A stretch of 23,728 nt of DNA, taken from contig DAHVOH010000053.1 in assembly GCA_027318915.1 (NCBI GenBank), positions 1 to 23,728 on the forward strand. The letters are read 5' to 3'. Shown here in pieces: positions 1-8,393 of the stretch. Each line of letters begins with the position of its first letter. Within the stretch, counting starts at the first letter, position 1. The notes under the pieces were generated by a model that worked only from the letters and a program-made list of their open reading frames with translations, was not told where the DNA came from and did not search any database. Source of the stretch: Clostridiales bacterium. GTDB lineage: Bacteria; Bacillota_E; Sulfobacillia; Sulfobacillales; JAIMBI01. The translations under genes and the position numbers were made by a program.

Positions 1-376
1 TTACGCGGAACGGCATCACCTGGCCGTGGTGCCCATTGCCGACCTGGCCCGCGATCCCCATGACCGGGTACGGCGAGCGCTGGACCAGGTGCCGGTGACC
101 GAGCCGGTTTATGTGTCGTGGGACATCGACGTGGTGGATCCCGCGTTCGCGATGGGCACCGGCACCCCGGAGGTGGGCGGGCTCACCAGTCGGGAAGCGT
201 TGGACTGCATACGGGCGCTGGCCGGACATCGTCTGGTGGGAGCCGACGTGGTGGAGGTGTCTCCGCTGTACGACGGCCCCGGCGCCATCACGGCGCTGTT
301 GGCCGCGAACCTCCTCTACGAGGTGCTCTCCGTCCTGGCCAAGAACGTGGAGGCCGACCTGCGCCCGTACGCCTAG
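1..376 (+). CDS. Ureohydrolase family protein (agmatinase/arginase-like), 3' end only
   Basis: This is the C-terminal part of a gene that runs in from before the window; the reading frame is open from base 2 and stops with TAG at 374-376. Seen: the ureohydrolase signature S-x-D-I-D-V-x-D-P-x-x-x-x-G-T-G-T-P-E-x-G-G, followed about 40 residues later by G-A-D-V-V-E-V-S-P-x-Y-D. Known: the two Asp of the SxDxD motif bind the binuclear manganese centre, and members hydrolyse guanidino compounds (agmatine, arginine, formiminoglutamate, guanidinobutyrate) to urea or formamide. The upstream metal motifs (GGDHS, DAHxD) lie outside the window. The wording is closer to agmatinases than to classical arginases, but the substrate cannot be set from this fragment. 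The next gene on the same strand is another C-N hydrolase, so a nitrogen-scavenging neighbourhood is plausible. Confidence 0.9.
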   Translation, partial: YAERHHLAVVPIADLARDPHDRVRRALDQVPVTEPVYVSWDIDVVDPAFAMGTGTPEVGGLTSREALDCIRALAGHRLVGADVVEVSPLYDGPGAITALLAANLLYEVLSVLAKNVEADLRPYA

Positions 377-1152
377 GGCGGCGCGGCCCCCCGTGTCCGG
401 CCGGGCAACCGGGAGGGTTCAGGCTCTATGGGACCTTGGTTGGTGGTCGGCGGCCGCCGGATGGCCCCACACTCCCCGACCACGCGGTGGCTGTGGGAAA
501 GGGGACTTCGGTCCCCGCCGCCATGACAGCGGTCGCCGGATGGGGGGACGGCTGGTTGCACACGGAGGGTCTCGACATCTCCGTTCCCATCGAACACCCC
601 TCCCCGCACGCCCGTCTTTGGGGACAAAAGCGGCAGGAAGGGATCCGGTGGGTGAGCCCGCAGGACTGGATATGCCGAGACCTGTGTTCCTAACCAGAGC
701 ACCGGGCCGGACCGCTCCGTATCGACTCCCAGGGGAGACCGGGCGCCGGACGCACGGGCCGAGCTGGCGCGGCGCCCGTGGTCGGAGAACCGGGACTCTA
801 GAGCGCGACCCGAGAAACCTCCATCGCTACCCGTTAGGGTTATGGCGGGAGCGTTCATGAGATGGCGGATGCCTAGAGCGCACGGCCGCTTCCCGCCAAG
901 CTTGCCGGCCACGCAGGGGGTGCCGGGCTCAAGATGGCGGTCGCGACGGTCTTGGGACGGTGGCCAGCCCGGTCGAGAGTGTGCCCAGCGCGGGTCCTCT
1001 TAGCCCCTGACGCTTCATTCGCCCGGGGGACGCGGGGTGATCGACGGGAGAGCCCTCATGGGATAGAACCGTGGGTGGCGAGCGAGTCGGCCGGAGCCGC
1101 CGCGGCGGTGTCGCCCGGGGATGGGATGGCTCGACCGGTTGGAAGGAGCCTG
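377..1152. other. 776-base gap without a recognisable gene
   Basis: Open frames exist on both strands because of the high GC, but none has a ribosome binding site plus recognisable protein sequence. Frames that cross this gap from the flanking genes turn into Arg/Pro/Gly-rich low-complexity translations. A perfect 6-bp hairpin with a UUCG loop lies at 501-516. The gap may hold a decayed gene, but I could not identify one. Confidence 0.5.
501..516. repeat. Perfect hairpin with UUCG tetraloop
   Basis: GGGGAC-TTCG-GTCCCC is a perfect 6-bp GC-rich stem closed by the very stable UUCG tetraloop when read on the plus strand. It lies about 125 bases after the ureohydrolase stop. No T-run follows, so it is not a standard intrinsic terminator; it could protect the 3' end of the upstream transcript. 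Confidence 0.4.
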
Positions 1153-1155
1153 GTG

Positions 1156-2445
1156 ATGTCGGTGATGAACGTCGACGAGCAACGCCTGGGATTGGCGCTC
1201 CGCCACTTCAGCACGTTCAGCGAACCGGCGCCGCAAGCGGGTGCGGTGTCCCGACTGCCCTGGACCGCTGAAGACCGTCGCGCCCTGACTTGGCTCGAAC
1301 AGGAGATGGCCGAGCTCGGTCTGGCCACCTCGGTCGACCCCCTGGGCAACCTGTGGGGCCGTTGGGATACGGGTGCCGACACCAGCCTCGTCATGGGGTC
1401 GCACCGAGACAGTGTGCCCCGGGGCGGTGCGTTCGACGGGGCCCTGGGCGTACTGGCGGCGTTGGAGGTCGTGCGCGTGCTGCGGCGCGCCGGATATCGC
1501 CCGCAGCACAATATCGAGGTGGTCGCGTGGAACGACGAGGAAGGCGCTCGCTTCGGCACCACGCTGTTTGGCAGCCGGCTTTATGTGGGCGCCCTCGGTC
1601 GCGATCAGATCGACCGGGCGGTTGATTCCCGGGGCCGGTCGCTTGCGGAGGCCGTGCGCCATGCCGGCTTTTCATTGGAGGACATGCGGCCCACCACCAG
1701 CCTCCAGCGGATTCACGCCTATCTCGAGCTGCATATCGAGCAGGGCCCCATCTTGGAGCGCGAGGATTGCCAGATCGGCGTGGTGACCGGGGTGGGCGGG
1801 ATTGTGCAAATCCAGGTCACCCTCACGGGGACACGGCTTCACGCCGCCTATTCAGGCGCAGACCGCCACGACCCGGTCCTGGTGGCGGGGCTCGCCCTTC
1901 AACATCTGGAGGGCCTCCAGCGTGCCGTCAACGGCGATGATTCTCAGGCTCGCGTGGGGATCACGGTGGGCCGTCTGGCGGCCACGTCCTCCCTCATCAA
2001 CGTGGTGCCGGCCGCCATGTCCTTCACGGTTGACGTCCGTTCTCCGGATCCGCGCCTGGCGCTTGACTTGCTGCGAGATTTCGAGGCCGAATTGCAGGCA
2101 AACGCCACCAGCCGGGGCGTCCGTGCGGAAATGCGGGTGGTGAACGATCATACCACCCTGGCGGGGGCCGGACGGCGGGAGGAGCCGATTGCGTTCGATT
2201 CACGCCTCCGGGCACACATTCGTGCCGTCACGGCCGACCTGCACTACACGGCTCGAGACCTGCCCAGCTGGGCCGGTCATGACGCCATGGCACTGGCACC
2301 CCGCGTTCCGAGCGCCATGATTTTTGTGCCCAGCGCCGCGGGGATCAGCCACGCGCCCGGGGAATACACCTCCGACGGCGATGCGGCGCGGGGTGCCAAT
2401 GTGCTCCTGCACACCGTGACGGCGGTGGACGACTCGGCCCGCTGA
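1156..2445 (+). CDS. Zn-dependent M20 amidase, hydantoinase/carbamoylase family
   Basis: A 429-residue protein of the peptidase M20 branch that includes N-carbamoyl-L-amino-acid hydrolase, beta-ureidopropionase and allantoate amidohydrolase. The frame is open further upstream, but GGAAGGAG at 1141-1148 sits 7 bases before this ATG; a GTG three bases earlier is the alternative. Metal ligands of the family are visible: His83 (GSHRDSVP), Asp94 (GAFDGALG), the Glu pair at 128-129 (NDEEGARF), His193 (ELHIEQGP) and His399 (GISHAPGEYT). The length is typical. The lid-domain segment that usually reads HAGTTPM is instead HAAYSGADRHDP, so the substrate may differ from the common members. It probably releases ammonia and CO2 from a carbamoyl or ureido compound, in keeping with the ureohydrolase upstream. 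Specificity is not resolvable from sequence alone. Confidence 0.9.
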   Translation: MSVMNVDEQRLGLALRHFSTFSEPAPQAGAVSRLPWTAEDRRALTWLEQEMAELGLATSVDPLGNLWGRWDTGADTSLVMGSHRDSVPRGGAFDGALGVLAALEVVRVLRRAGYRPQHNIEVVAWNDEEGARFGTTLFGSRLYVGALGRDQIDRAVDSRGRSLAEAVRHAGFSLEDMRPTTSLQRIHAYLELHIEQGPILEREDCQIGVVTGVGGIVQIQVTLTGTRLHAAYSGADRHDPVLVAGLALQHLEGLQRAVNGDDSQARVGITVGRLAATSSLINVVPAAMSFTVDVRSPDPRLALDLLRDFEAELQANATSRGVRAEMRVVNDHTTLAGAGRREEPIAFDSRLRAHIRAVTADLHYTARDLPSWAGHDAMALAPRVPSAMIFVPSAAGISHAPGEYTSDGDAARGANVLLHTVTAVDDSAR

Positions 2446-2495
2446 ATCCCGCCTCGCCCGCCGGGGCCCGCATCCGTTCGGACAGTGAGTCCCGC

Positions 2496-3758
2496 TTAGG
2501 ACCGTCCCCCCAAATCATAGACCGCCCCGCGCTGGGGAAGCCAACGCCGAACCCCGGGCGGAGGGATCATCCGATCGGGCTCCTGACTGTGGAGCGGGAA
2601 CAGGATCGTCGGGTGGACAATCTCCACCAGCCGGGCCAAATCGTCCGGTGAGGCATGGCCGCCGGTCCCGATGGACCAAAACGGCACATGGAGGTATTGG
2701 AGCCATTCCTGCATCACGGCCCAGAGCGGATCGTAGGGCCCGAGCGGCTCACCGTTGGCGTGGAGATAGACGGAGCCGGGCCCCACCCCCCAATCCAGCA
2801 GCGCCGGCAAGGCGTGGCCGGACACTTGGACCACATAGTCCCCGGGATGACTCCGGATGGCGGCGGCCGCCACGCCGCCGTCGCCCCAGGCCGGAACGGG
2901 TTCTCGCAACCAGTCCGACAGGTACCGGGCTTCCTGCGCCGGCCACAAGAACTGCCGGCCTCTCCGCCGCGCCCGCTCCATAAAAGCCGTCGCCCGCTCG
3001 GCGTTGCGGGGATACAGGCTCACCATCACCAGCCCGGGAGTGGCGGCGAGGGCTTGGTCAAACAAGTCGTCCACGTCGGACTCGCGGCGCACCGGCTGGC
3101 GAAAGCCCATGGACAGCGTCGTGCCCTCAATGACCAGCGCGCGGCAGCCCGCAACCTGCGCGGCGAAATTCAGGCTCCGCTCGGGGTGGCGGCCATGCAG
3201 GCGGATGTCGCCGGTAAAGGCCAACACGCCGTCGTTTGTCTCGACGGCATAGCCGGACGCCCCCGGCACATCGTGGTCCACGTCGAACCGGCGCACCCGG
3301 AAGGGACCGGCCTCCACCGGCTCCCCCTCCTCCATGGGCTGCATGCGCGGGGTCCCTCCCTCCACCCGGTCACCCGCGCGATCTAAACACTCCAACAGAC
3401 GAACGGTGTCTGGGCTGGCAAACAGGGGGACGCCCGGATCCACAAATCCGGTGAGACCCATGTGGTCCAGGTGGGCGTGGCTGATAAACAGGGTGGTCCG
3501 GCCGTCCGCGCCACCCGGGACGCCCGTGCCCTCCACCGCTTCGGGCCGATACACGTGGGGTAGGCGCGGCGCCGTGCCGGTGCGCAGCCGGTCGGCCAAC
3601 TCCCGGCCGGGGCGGGGGTGCACGCCCGCGCGAAAGAGGCCCGATCCCGGGGTGTAATCGAGGCCAAAATCCAACAGAACGCGCCATTCGTCCTGCTCAA
3701 TCAATATCTTGCTGGATCCGATGACGCCAACGCCGCCCCAGAAACTGACCTGTGCCAT
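2496..3758 (-). CDS. Beta-CASP metallo-beta-lactamase-fold hydrolase, RNase J-like
   Basis: A 420-residue MBL-fold protein. The start is the ATG at 3756-3758, preceded on the minus strand by GAAGGAG 8 bases away; an open frame continues upstream but its translation is low complexity. Seen: a GGVGVIGSS beginning as in RNase J-type enzymes, H94-A-H96-L-D98-H99 (motif 2), His162 (motif 3), Asp184 in FTGD (motif 4), then an inserted region about 205-365 and G-G-H368-A-S-P-D-D-L, ending with L-F-P-L-H390. Known: this motif order (MBL core, beta-CASP insert, GHAS, PxH) defines RNase J/CPSF-type nucleases. At about 420 residues it is shorter than the ~550 of RNase J and lacks the C-terminal domain; the usual HGE after the last motif is HSQ. 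It is the last gene of the sugar-import operon, 73 bases after the HAD gene. Nuclease activity is likely by family but unproven. Confidence 0.82.
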   Translation of the reverse strand: MAQVSFWGGVGVIGSSKILIEQDEWRVLLDFGLDYTPGSGLFRAGVHPRPGRELADRLRTGTAPRLPHVYRPEAVEGTGVPGGADGRTTLFISHAHLDHMGLTGFVDPGVPLFASPDTVRLLECLDRAGDRVEGGTPRMQPMEEGEPVEAGPFRVRRFDVDHDVPGASGYAVETNDGVLAFTGDIRLHGRHPERSLNFAAQVAGCRALVIEGTTLSMGFRQPVRRESDVDDLFDQALAATPGLVMVSLYPRNAERATAFMERARRRGRQFLWPAQEARYLSDWLREPVPAWGDGGVAAAAIRSHPGDYVVQVSGHALPALLDWGVGPGSVYLHANGEPLGPYDPLWAVMQEWLQYLHVPFWSIGTGGHASPDDLARLVEIVHPTILFPLHSQEPDRMIPPPGVRRWLPQRGAVYDLGGRS

Positions 3759-3831
3759 CACGCCTCGCTCCTTCGGGTTGATCCCACCGCCATCAGCCCG
3801 ACGCCGTCCTGCGCCCGGGCTCGCCGACTCT

Positions 3832-4536
3832 CTACGCCGGGTACTGGGCGATGCGATCCACCCAAGCCTCCACGACCGGCAGCACATCTTCCAGCTGGCG
3901 TCCGCGGCAGGTGGCGGGCCCCGGAAAATATCCGCGGGGAGAAATGTGGGCCGTACGGTAGCCGGCCTCCACCGCCGGGGCGATGTCGTTCGCATAGTTG
4001 TCGCCGACGCTGTAGACCCTTCCGGGCGGCAACCGGTAGGCCTCCTCCAGTTCCTCGACCAGCGCCACCAGCCCGGCCGGTTTGGCGGCGGCGGGCCGCA
4101 CGACATCAAACCAGTCTTCCAATCCCAGCTTGGCCAGCAGCGGAGCGGCCGCTTCCGGCGGACTGTTCGACGCCACGGCCAACAGCGCTCGCCCCTTCAC
4201 CCGCCGGAGAAACCCGAACAACGATTCGGGCACCTCCAAACGGCAGGCGGCCGACATCATGTACTCGCGGGTTGCCAAGAACGCGTCCATCACCACCGTC
4301 GGGTCATCGGGCACACCGTCCCGCGCCAGTTTCACCACCGCTTCCCAATTGTCGCCGGCGACGATCCCCGCCTCGCCGGCCAGGTGGGCCCTCACCTGGC
4401 TGAGATAGCGACCGCGCTCCGGTTCGGCCATGTGGCCCGCAATCGCCTCCGCGTAGTACCGGAACGGATCGTCGCCGCGATACAGCGTCCCGTCAAAATC
4501 AAACAACACCAGACCCTGGAATCGTGTCTCCCTCAC
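3832..4536 (-). CDS. HAD-superfamily hydrolase (probable phosphatase)
   Basis: A 234-residue HAD phosphatase. All four motifs are visible: motif I D13-F-D15-G-T-L; motif II in VASNSPPE, near residue 120; the motif III Lys in AAAKPAGL; and motif IV GDNYANDI. An alpha-helical cap lies between motif I and motif II (C1-type cap). The GTG start shares one base with the TAG stop of the upstream permease gene (TAGTG at 4534-4538), so translation is probably coupled. Known: such enzymes dephosphorylate small molecules, often sugar phosphates or phosphoglycolate. Placement directly behind a sugar ABC permease suggests a phosphorylated sugar or a detoxification role, but that is inference. The downstream neighbour is the beta-CASP hydrolase. 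Confidence 0.9.
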   Translation of the reverse strand: MRETRFQGLVLFDFDGTLYRGDDPFRYYAEAIAGHMAEPERGRYLSQVRAHLAGEAGIVAGDNWEAVVKLARDGVPDDPTVVMDAFLATREYMMSAACRLEVPESLFGFLRRVKGRALLAVASNSPPEAAAPLLAKLGLEDWFDVVRPAAAKPAGLVALVEELEEAYRLPPGRVYSVGDNYANDIAPAVEAGYRTAHISPRGYFPGPATCRGRQLEDVLPVVEAWVDRIAQYPA

Positions 4537-5435
4537 TAGCCCTTCAAACCCCCCGTCGCAGAACTCGCGCCCGCCATGAATTGACGTTGCGCCACCAAAA
4601 ACAGCACCATGACCGGCAACGTCGTAAACACAACCGCCGCCGACAATCCGGTCCAGTCGGTGCCGTTGGTTCCCAGGAAGGTCGCCAAGCCCACTTCAAT
4701 GGGCTGCACGGAAGGACTGGAGGTCATGATGTAGGGCCATAGGAAACTGTTCCAGGCCCCAAGGAATATGTACAGCGCGATGGTCACCAGCGCGGGCCGG
4801 GCGCTGGGAAGGGCAATTTGCCACAAGTACCGGGAGCGGCTGGCCCCGTCCAGCTGCGCCGCCTCCCACAGATCAACGGGAAGGCTGAGGAAAAACTGGC
4901 GTAGGAGAAAAATCCCGAAGACCGACGCCCCAAACGGAAAGATTTGGGCCCAGTACGTATTGAGCCACCCGATGTCCTTGAGGACGAGGTAGTCGGGGAT
5001 CAGCAGAACCACGGACGGCACCATCATGATGCTCAGAAAACCGGCGAAAATGAGGTTCTTGCCCGGGAAACGCATCGTCCCGAAGGCGAATCCGGCCAGC
5101 ACCGACGTCAGCAGAACCACAAAGGTTGTCGTCAGCGCGATGAAGACGGTGTTGGCGAAGTAACGGAGCCACGGCGCCTCACTCCAGGCGCGCCCGTAGT
5201 TGGAGAATACCCAGTGCGGCAGGAACGGGGGCGGAAATTGCAGCACCTGGTTCGGGCCGTTGAGCGACGTGATGACCACCCAATAAAAAGGGAACACAAA
5301 CAGAATCAACAGGAGGGCAGCCAAAATCCCCCGCCAAATCGGACGGCCCCACCGGCGGCGGCTCCGCGCCACCGCCGGCCGAGCCGCGGGCCGTTCGGGA
5401 GGAGCCGCGACCGGCTTGGTCATCGCCTCGGCCAT
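4536..5435 (-). CDS. Carbohydrate ABC transporter permease, MalG-type
   Basis: A 299-residue inner-membrane permease of the binding-protein-dependent type. Residues 1-33 are a Pro/Ala/Arg-rich cytoplasmic tail, followed by six hydrophobic segments. The cytoplasmic EAA loop that docks the ATPase is clear: E-A-A-Q-L-D-G-A-S-R, about residues 192-201. Length and order match MalG/AraQ-type subunits. The start is ATG at 5433-5435, with AGGGAGGGG about 7 bases upstream; an ATG at residue 5 (MTKP) is an alternative. It lies 58 bases after the binding-protein gene and overlaps the HAD gene by one base. The complex would need a shared ATPase of the MsmK/UgpC type encoded elsewhere. Confidence 0.93.
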   Translation of the reverse strand: MAEAMTKPVAAPPERPAARPAVARSRRRWGRPIWRGILAALLLILFVFPFYWVVITSLNGPNQVLQFPPPFLPHWVFSNYGRAWSEAPWLRYFANTVFIALTTTFVVLLTSVLAGFAFGTMRFPGKNLIFAGFLSIMMVPSVVLLIPDYLVLKDIGWLNTYWAQIFPFGASVFGIFLLRQFFLSLPVDLWEAAQLDGASRSRYLWQIALPSARPALVTIALYIFLGAWNSFLWPYIMTSSPSVQPIEVGLATFLGTNGTDWTGLSAAVVFTTLPVMVLFLVAQRQFMAGASSATGGLKG

Positions 5436-5493
5436 CGACCGCCCCTCCCTTCGGACCCTCTCCTGCCACTCTACCGCCTCGCGCTGTCCCGGA

Positions 5494-6801
5494 CTACTGG
5501 GCCGTGGACAGGTCCTGCTGCGCCAAGGCGGCCTCGGTGGACAGCGTTTGACTGATGTTGGCGTTCTTCAGCAGCACCGTCTCGATCGCGTCGGCAATGG
5601 TCCCCACCGCCTCGGTGAATCCGGCCACCGCGGGCGTGGGCCGGGCATACTCCAATGACTCGGCGGCGATCTTCTGGTAGGGATGCGAGACGTAATAGCT
5701 GGCCATGAGCGGCAGGGCCTCTTTCGTCACCGGCAGGTAACCGGTGTGCGTCGCCCAGTACGCCGTCTGCGCCGGTTCAGTCAGCCACTTCATGAACGTC
5801 CACGCGGCATTCTGCTGGGCCGGCGTGGCGTCCGCGAACATGACGATGTTGGTTCCCTGCAGCACGTTGCCCTGTCCGGCCGGACCCGAAGGCAAAGGCG
5901 CCACGCCCATCGGGAACTTGCCGCCGATGGCTTCTTCGTTGTAGTAGTAGCTGGCGATGGTGGACAGGTCGAACTCCCCGTGCTCCGAGCCGAGCGCCGT
6001 CTGCCCGGGGTAGTTGGTGCCGAGCTTCATGGACCCGTTGTCGTACATGGTCTTCAACACTTGCATGGCGGCCACGCCGGCCGGGGAGTCGTACGCAATG
6101 CGGCCGTTCTTGAGCAAGTGGCCGCCGAAGGCCCGCAAGAGGGCCACATAGAGATAGGTGCCGTTGGCCGCCTCCGAGCTGGTGCCCGCGTCCATGCTGA
6201 AGCCCCAGTTGTCCATGCTCATCGACGTGACGGCCTTGGCGGTCTGTTCAAACTGGGACCACGTCTTGGGCACACTGAGGTGGTCCTGGGTCAGGCGCGC
6301 GGCATTGTAGTACATCACGAAGTCGCTCTTGTTGAACGGCCACATGTACAACTTGCCGTTGGGCAGGAACTGGTCCTTCCACACTCCGGGCCATATGCTG
6401 GCGATATAACTGGCCGAGACCCCGTTGGGTCCATGCACGAAGGAGCTGAGTGGGACGATGGCGGACGAGGCCGCGTACGTCGCCGCCCAATCCTCGTAGG
6501 CCTGCCCGATGGTCGGCGGATCGCCGGCGGCGATGGACGCCTCTTCCTTGGCTTCCAGAGTGCCATAGCTGGACTCCACGATCAGCTGCACCGTGATGTT
6601 GTGGTACTTGTGGTTGAACTCCTGGGTCAGGTGGTCCATGGCCTTGCTCAGCGTCCCCGAGGACATGGCCTCCATGAACGTGATGGTGACATGCTTCGGC
6701 GCGCTCGACGTGGGCGCCGTACTGGGGGCGGATCCACAACCGGCCGCGCCCAGCGCCAGCAATCCTGCCGTCGCGGCGATCGCGAGAGATTTTCTGTGCA
6801 C
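5494..6801 (-). CDS. Sugar ABC transporter substrate-binding lipoprotein
   Basis: A family-1-type extracellular solute-binding protein of about 435 residues. With the GTG at 6799-6801 as start, the N terminus is a short basic region, a hydrophobic helix and a lipobox ending at Cys22 (LGAAGC), so it should be lipid-anchored outside the membrane. AAGGGAG on the minus strand lies 10 bases before this start; ATG at 6823-6825 and GTG at 6808-6810 are in-frame alternatives that only lengthen the leader. Typical motifs of sugar binders are seen: an early FMEAMSSG strand, DPPTIGQAYEDW near residue 80, and LTEPAQTAYWATHTGYLPV towards the C terminus. Unusually, it lies between the two permease genes. 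The ligand cannot be told, though a glycerol-phosphate- or oligosaccharide-type substrate is usual for this family. Confidence 0.92.
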   Translation of the reverse strand: MHRKSLAIAATAGLLALGAAGCGSAPSTAPTSSAPKHVTITFMEAMSSGTLSKAMDHLTQEFNHKYHNITVQLIVESSYGTLEAKEEASIAAGDPPTIGQAYEDWAATYAASSAIVPLSSFVHGPNGVSASYIASIWPGVWKDQFLPNGKLYMWPFNKSDFVMYYNAARLTQDHLSVPKTWSQFEQTAKAVTSMSMDNWGFSMDAGTSSEAANGTYLYVALLRAFGGHLLKNGRIAYDSPAGVAAMQVLKTMYDNGSMKLGTNYPGQTALGSEHGEFDLSTIASYYYNEEAIGGKFPMGVAPLPSGPAGQGNVLQGTNIVMFADATPAQQNAAWTFMKWLTEPAQTAYWATHTGYLPVTKEALPLMASYYVSHPYQKIAAESLEYARPTPAVAGFTEAVGTIADAIETVLLKNANISQTLSTEAALAQQDLSTAQ

Positions 6802-6877
6802 GCGGTTCACACTCCCTTGCGTCATGCTGACTGAAACCGAAACTCCGGGACCGGACCGTGCCACTCCGTCGCACCCG

Positions 6878-7786
6878 TCACTGATAGAACGTCCGGCTCC
6901 GCGCCACCCCCATTTGAATCAGCGTCAACCCGCCGATGATGAGGAACAAAATGACCGCCAGCGCCGCGGCGTGGCCCGTGTGATAGAAGAGGAAGGCCAG
7001 CTCGTACAACAGGTAGCTGGTGGTCGTGGTGGCCGCCAACGGGCCGCCCGCCGTCATGGTGAAAAACTGTGTGAAGGCCTGCAGCGCCCCGATGGAGGTA
7101 ATGACCAGCACGAAGAGGGTGATGGGGGTCAGGAGCGGCCACACCACCTTCCACAGCTCCTGCCACCGCGACGCGCCATCGATGCGGGCGGCCTCCCGGA
7201 GCTCGTTGGACACTCCCGTCAGCCCGGCGAGAAAGATGATGACGTTGAAGCCCAGACTGTGCCACAAGGTGAAGATGATGATGCCGATAAGCGCCCAGTG
7301 GGGAGATCCGAGCCACCCCAATTCGGGCAGGTGAAGGAAGTGCAGGACGGCGTTCAAGAGACCGAACTGCGGGTTGAAGATCCACACCCACACGATGGAC
7401 GTGGCCACCACGGGCGTCACGTAAGGCGCAAAGACCGCCAGCCGCACCAACGCCCGCGCCGGGACTTTTTCCATCAGGAACAGCGCGATGAGGAGCGCCA
7501 ACAGGACGCCAACCGGGACATCGCCCAGCAGAAAGTACACCGTCACCAGGATGCTGTGCCAGAATTGGCCGGATGTCAGGAGGTCGTGATAGTTGCCCAA
7601 GCCACGGTAGGTGGACAGCGAGGTGTTGAGAAAGTTCCAGTGGAAGAAGCTGATGTACAGCACAAACACCGCCGGGATGAGCGTAAAGATCAAGAACACC
7701 AGCGCGGCCGGACTGAGATAGCCGTATGCGGTGATGATTTCCCGCCATCGACGCCGCCCTGTATGCAAGACCTCGCCTCGGGTCAT
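6878..7786 (-). CDS. Sugar ABC transporter permease, MalF/UgpA-type
   Basis: A 302-residue permease and the first gene of the operon. The ATG at 7784-7786 is preferred because GGGAGG lies 8 bases upstream; an in-frame GTG at 7813 would add nine residues without a good ribosome binding site. Six hydrophobic segments are visible, beginning with YLSPAALVFLIFTLIPAVF. The EAA loop reads E-A-A-R-I-D-G-A-S-R, about residues 205-214. It pairs with the MalG-type permease downstream; the binding-protein gene separates them. An extended -10 promoter candidate (TGGTATGAT) lies 45 bases upstream. Confidence 0.93.
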   Translation of the reverse strand: MTRGEVLHTGRRRWREIITAYGYLSPAALVFLIFTLIPAVFVLYISFFHWNFLNTSLSTYRGLGNYHDLLTSGQFWHSILVTVYFLLGDVPVGVLLALLIALFLMEKVPARALVRLAVFAPYVTPVVATSIVWVWIFNPQFGLLNAVLHFLHLPELGWLGSPHWALIGIIIFTLWHSLGFNVIIFLAGLTGVSNELREAARIDGASRWQELWKVVWPLLTPITLFVLVITSIGALQAFTQFFTMTAGGPLAATTTTSYLLYELAFLFYHTGHAAALAVILFLIIGGLTLIQMGVARSRTFYQ

Positions 7787-7830
7787 CCTGCCATCCTCCC
7801 GCCCGACGCTCACGTCGTCCCGAGCATTCC

Positions 7831-7839
7831 ATCATACCA
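7831..7839 (-). promoter_or_regulatory. Extended -10 promoter element for the sugar-import operon
   Basis: On the minus strand the sequence reads TGGTATGAT: a TATGAT -10 box with the upstream TG of an extended -10. It lies in a locally AT-rich island of an otherwise GC-rich region. The ATG of the first permease is 45 bases downstream. No good -35 is present at 16-18 bases. A short imperfect inverted repeat (TTCC-N3-GGAA) sits just upstream and could be an operator. Confidence 0.45.
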
Positions 7840-8393
7840 AAATTCCTATGGAAATCACGACGTGCAAAACTTAATTAGCCTAGGGTTTTTACCGACAGCA
7901 TATCACGGGGCTGTTGGACGTCATGACGGGCACCACCCGGCCCACTGCCATCGGCACGCCAATACCGGCGTGGCGTGCTGTGGACCGCGGGCGGCGGCGA
8001 AGACCCGGCCCTCCCCGCCACGGCCAGTTCACGTAGCTCGCCGTCCGAGTGGGCGGTCGGGCAGGGGTTTCGCCCCCTCCCTGGCCCCCCTACGTTTCTG
8101 CAACCTCGCGACGCCGAAGTGAGGTTTGGTGTGCGCCGTGTTGGGTCCGCTCGAAAACCTGCGTGACCAACTGGATGTCCACAGAGGCTTCCCGCAGTCG
8201 TATCGAGGAGAATTTTGCCCCGATCCCAGCTCGCGGGGTTAAAACACCCGGCGAAGCGAACGTCACGAAGGAGGCTTCGGGAAACGGCAGAGACGGGCTG
8301 TTCGCACTCGGCTCGGCCGGCGTCAAACTGCCGGGACACGAACTGCAGGGAATCCACCACGTTGTCTGGCGACGATTGGGCAGGCGGGTCCTT
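7840..8393. other. Intergenic stretch of about 550 bases, no recognisable gene
   Basis: This gap lies between the sugar-operon promoter and the end of the UPF0016 gene. The part nearest the operon is AT-rich (7835-7910), as expected of a promoter region, and contains a second -10-like TGATATGCT at 7897-7905 on the minus strand. The rest is GC-rich; open frames on both strands lack recognisable protein sequence and ribosome binding sites. Confidence 0.5.
7897..7905 (-). promoter_or_regulatory. Possible second extended -10 (TGATATGCT)
   Basis: TGATATGCT on the minus strand, inside a 12-base word (CGTGATATGCTG) that recurs exactly upstream of the MNT gene at 10366-10377. It lies 111 bases before the first permease ATG. 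It is a weaker candidate than the TATGAT at 7831-7836. Confidence 0.25.

Noticed and set aside
111..912. Long overlapping frames on both strands after the ureohydrolase (for example 373-912 minus)
   Set aside because: Translations are Arg/Pro/Gly/Ser-rich shadows typical of GC-rich DNA, with no ribosome binding site or recognisable motif.
6593..8122. 509-codon plus-strand open frame opposite the sugar-operon genes
   Set aside because: It is the antisense shadow of the permease and binding-protein genes, which have clear homology on the minus strand.
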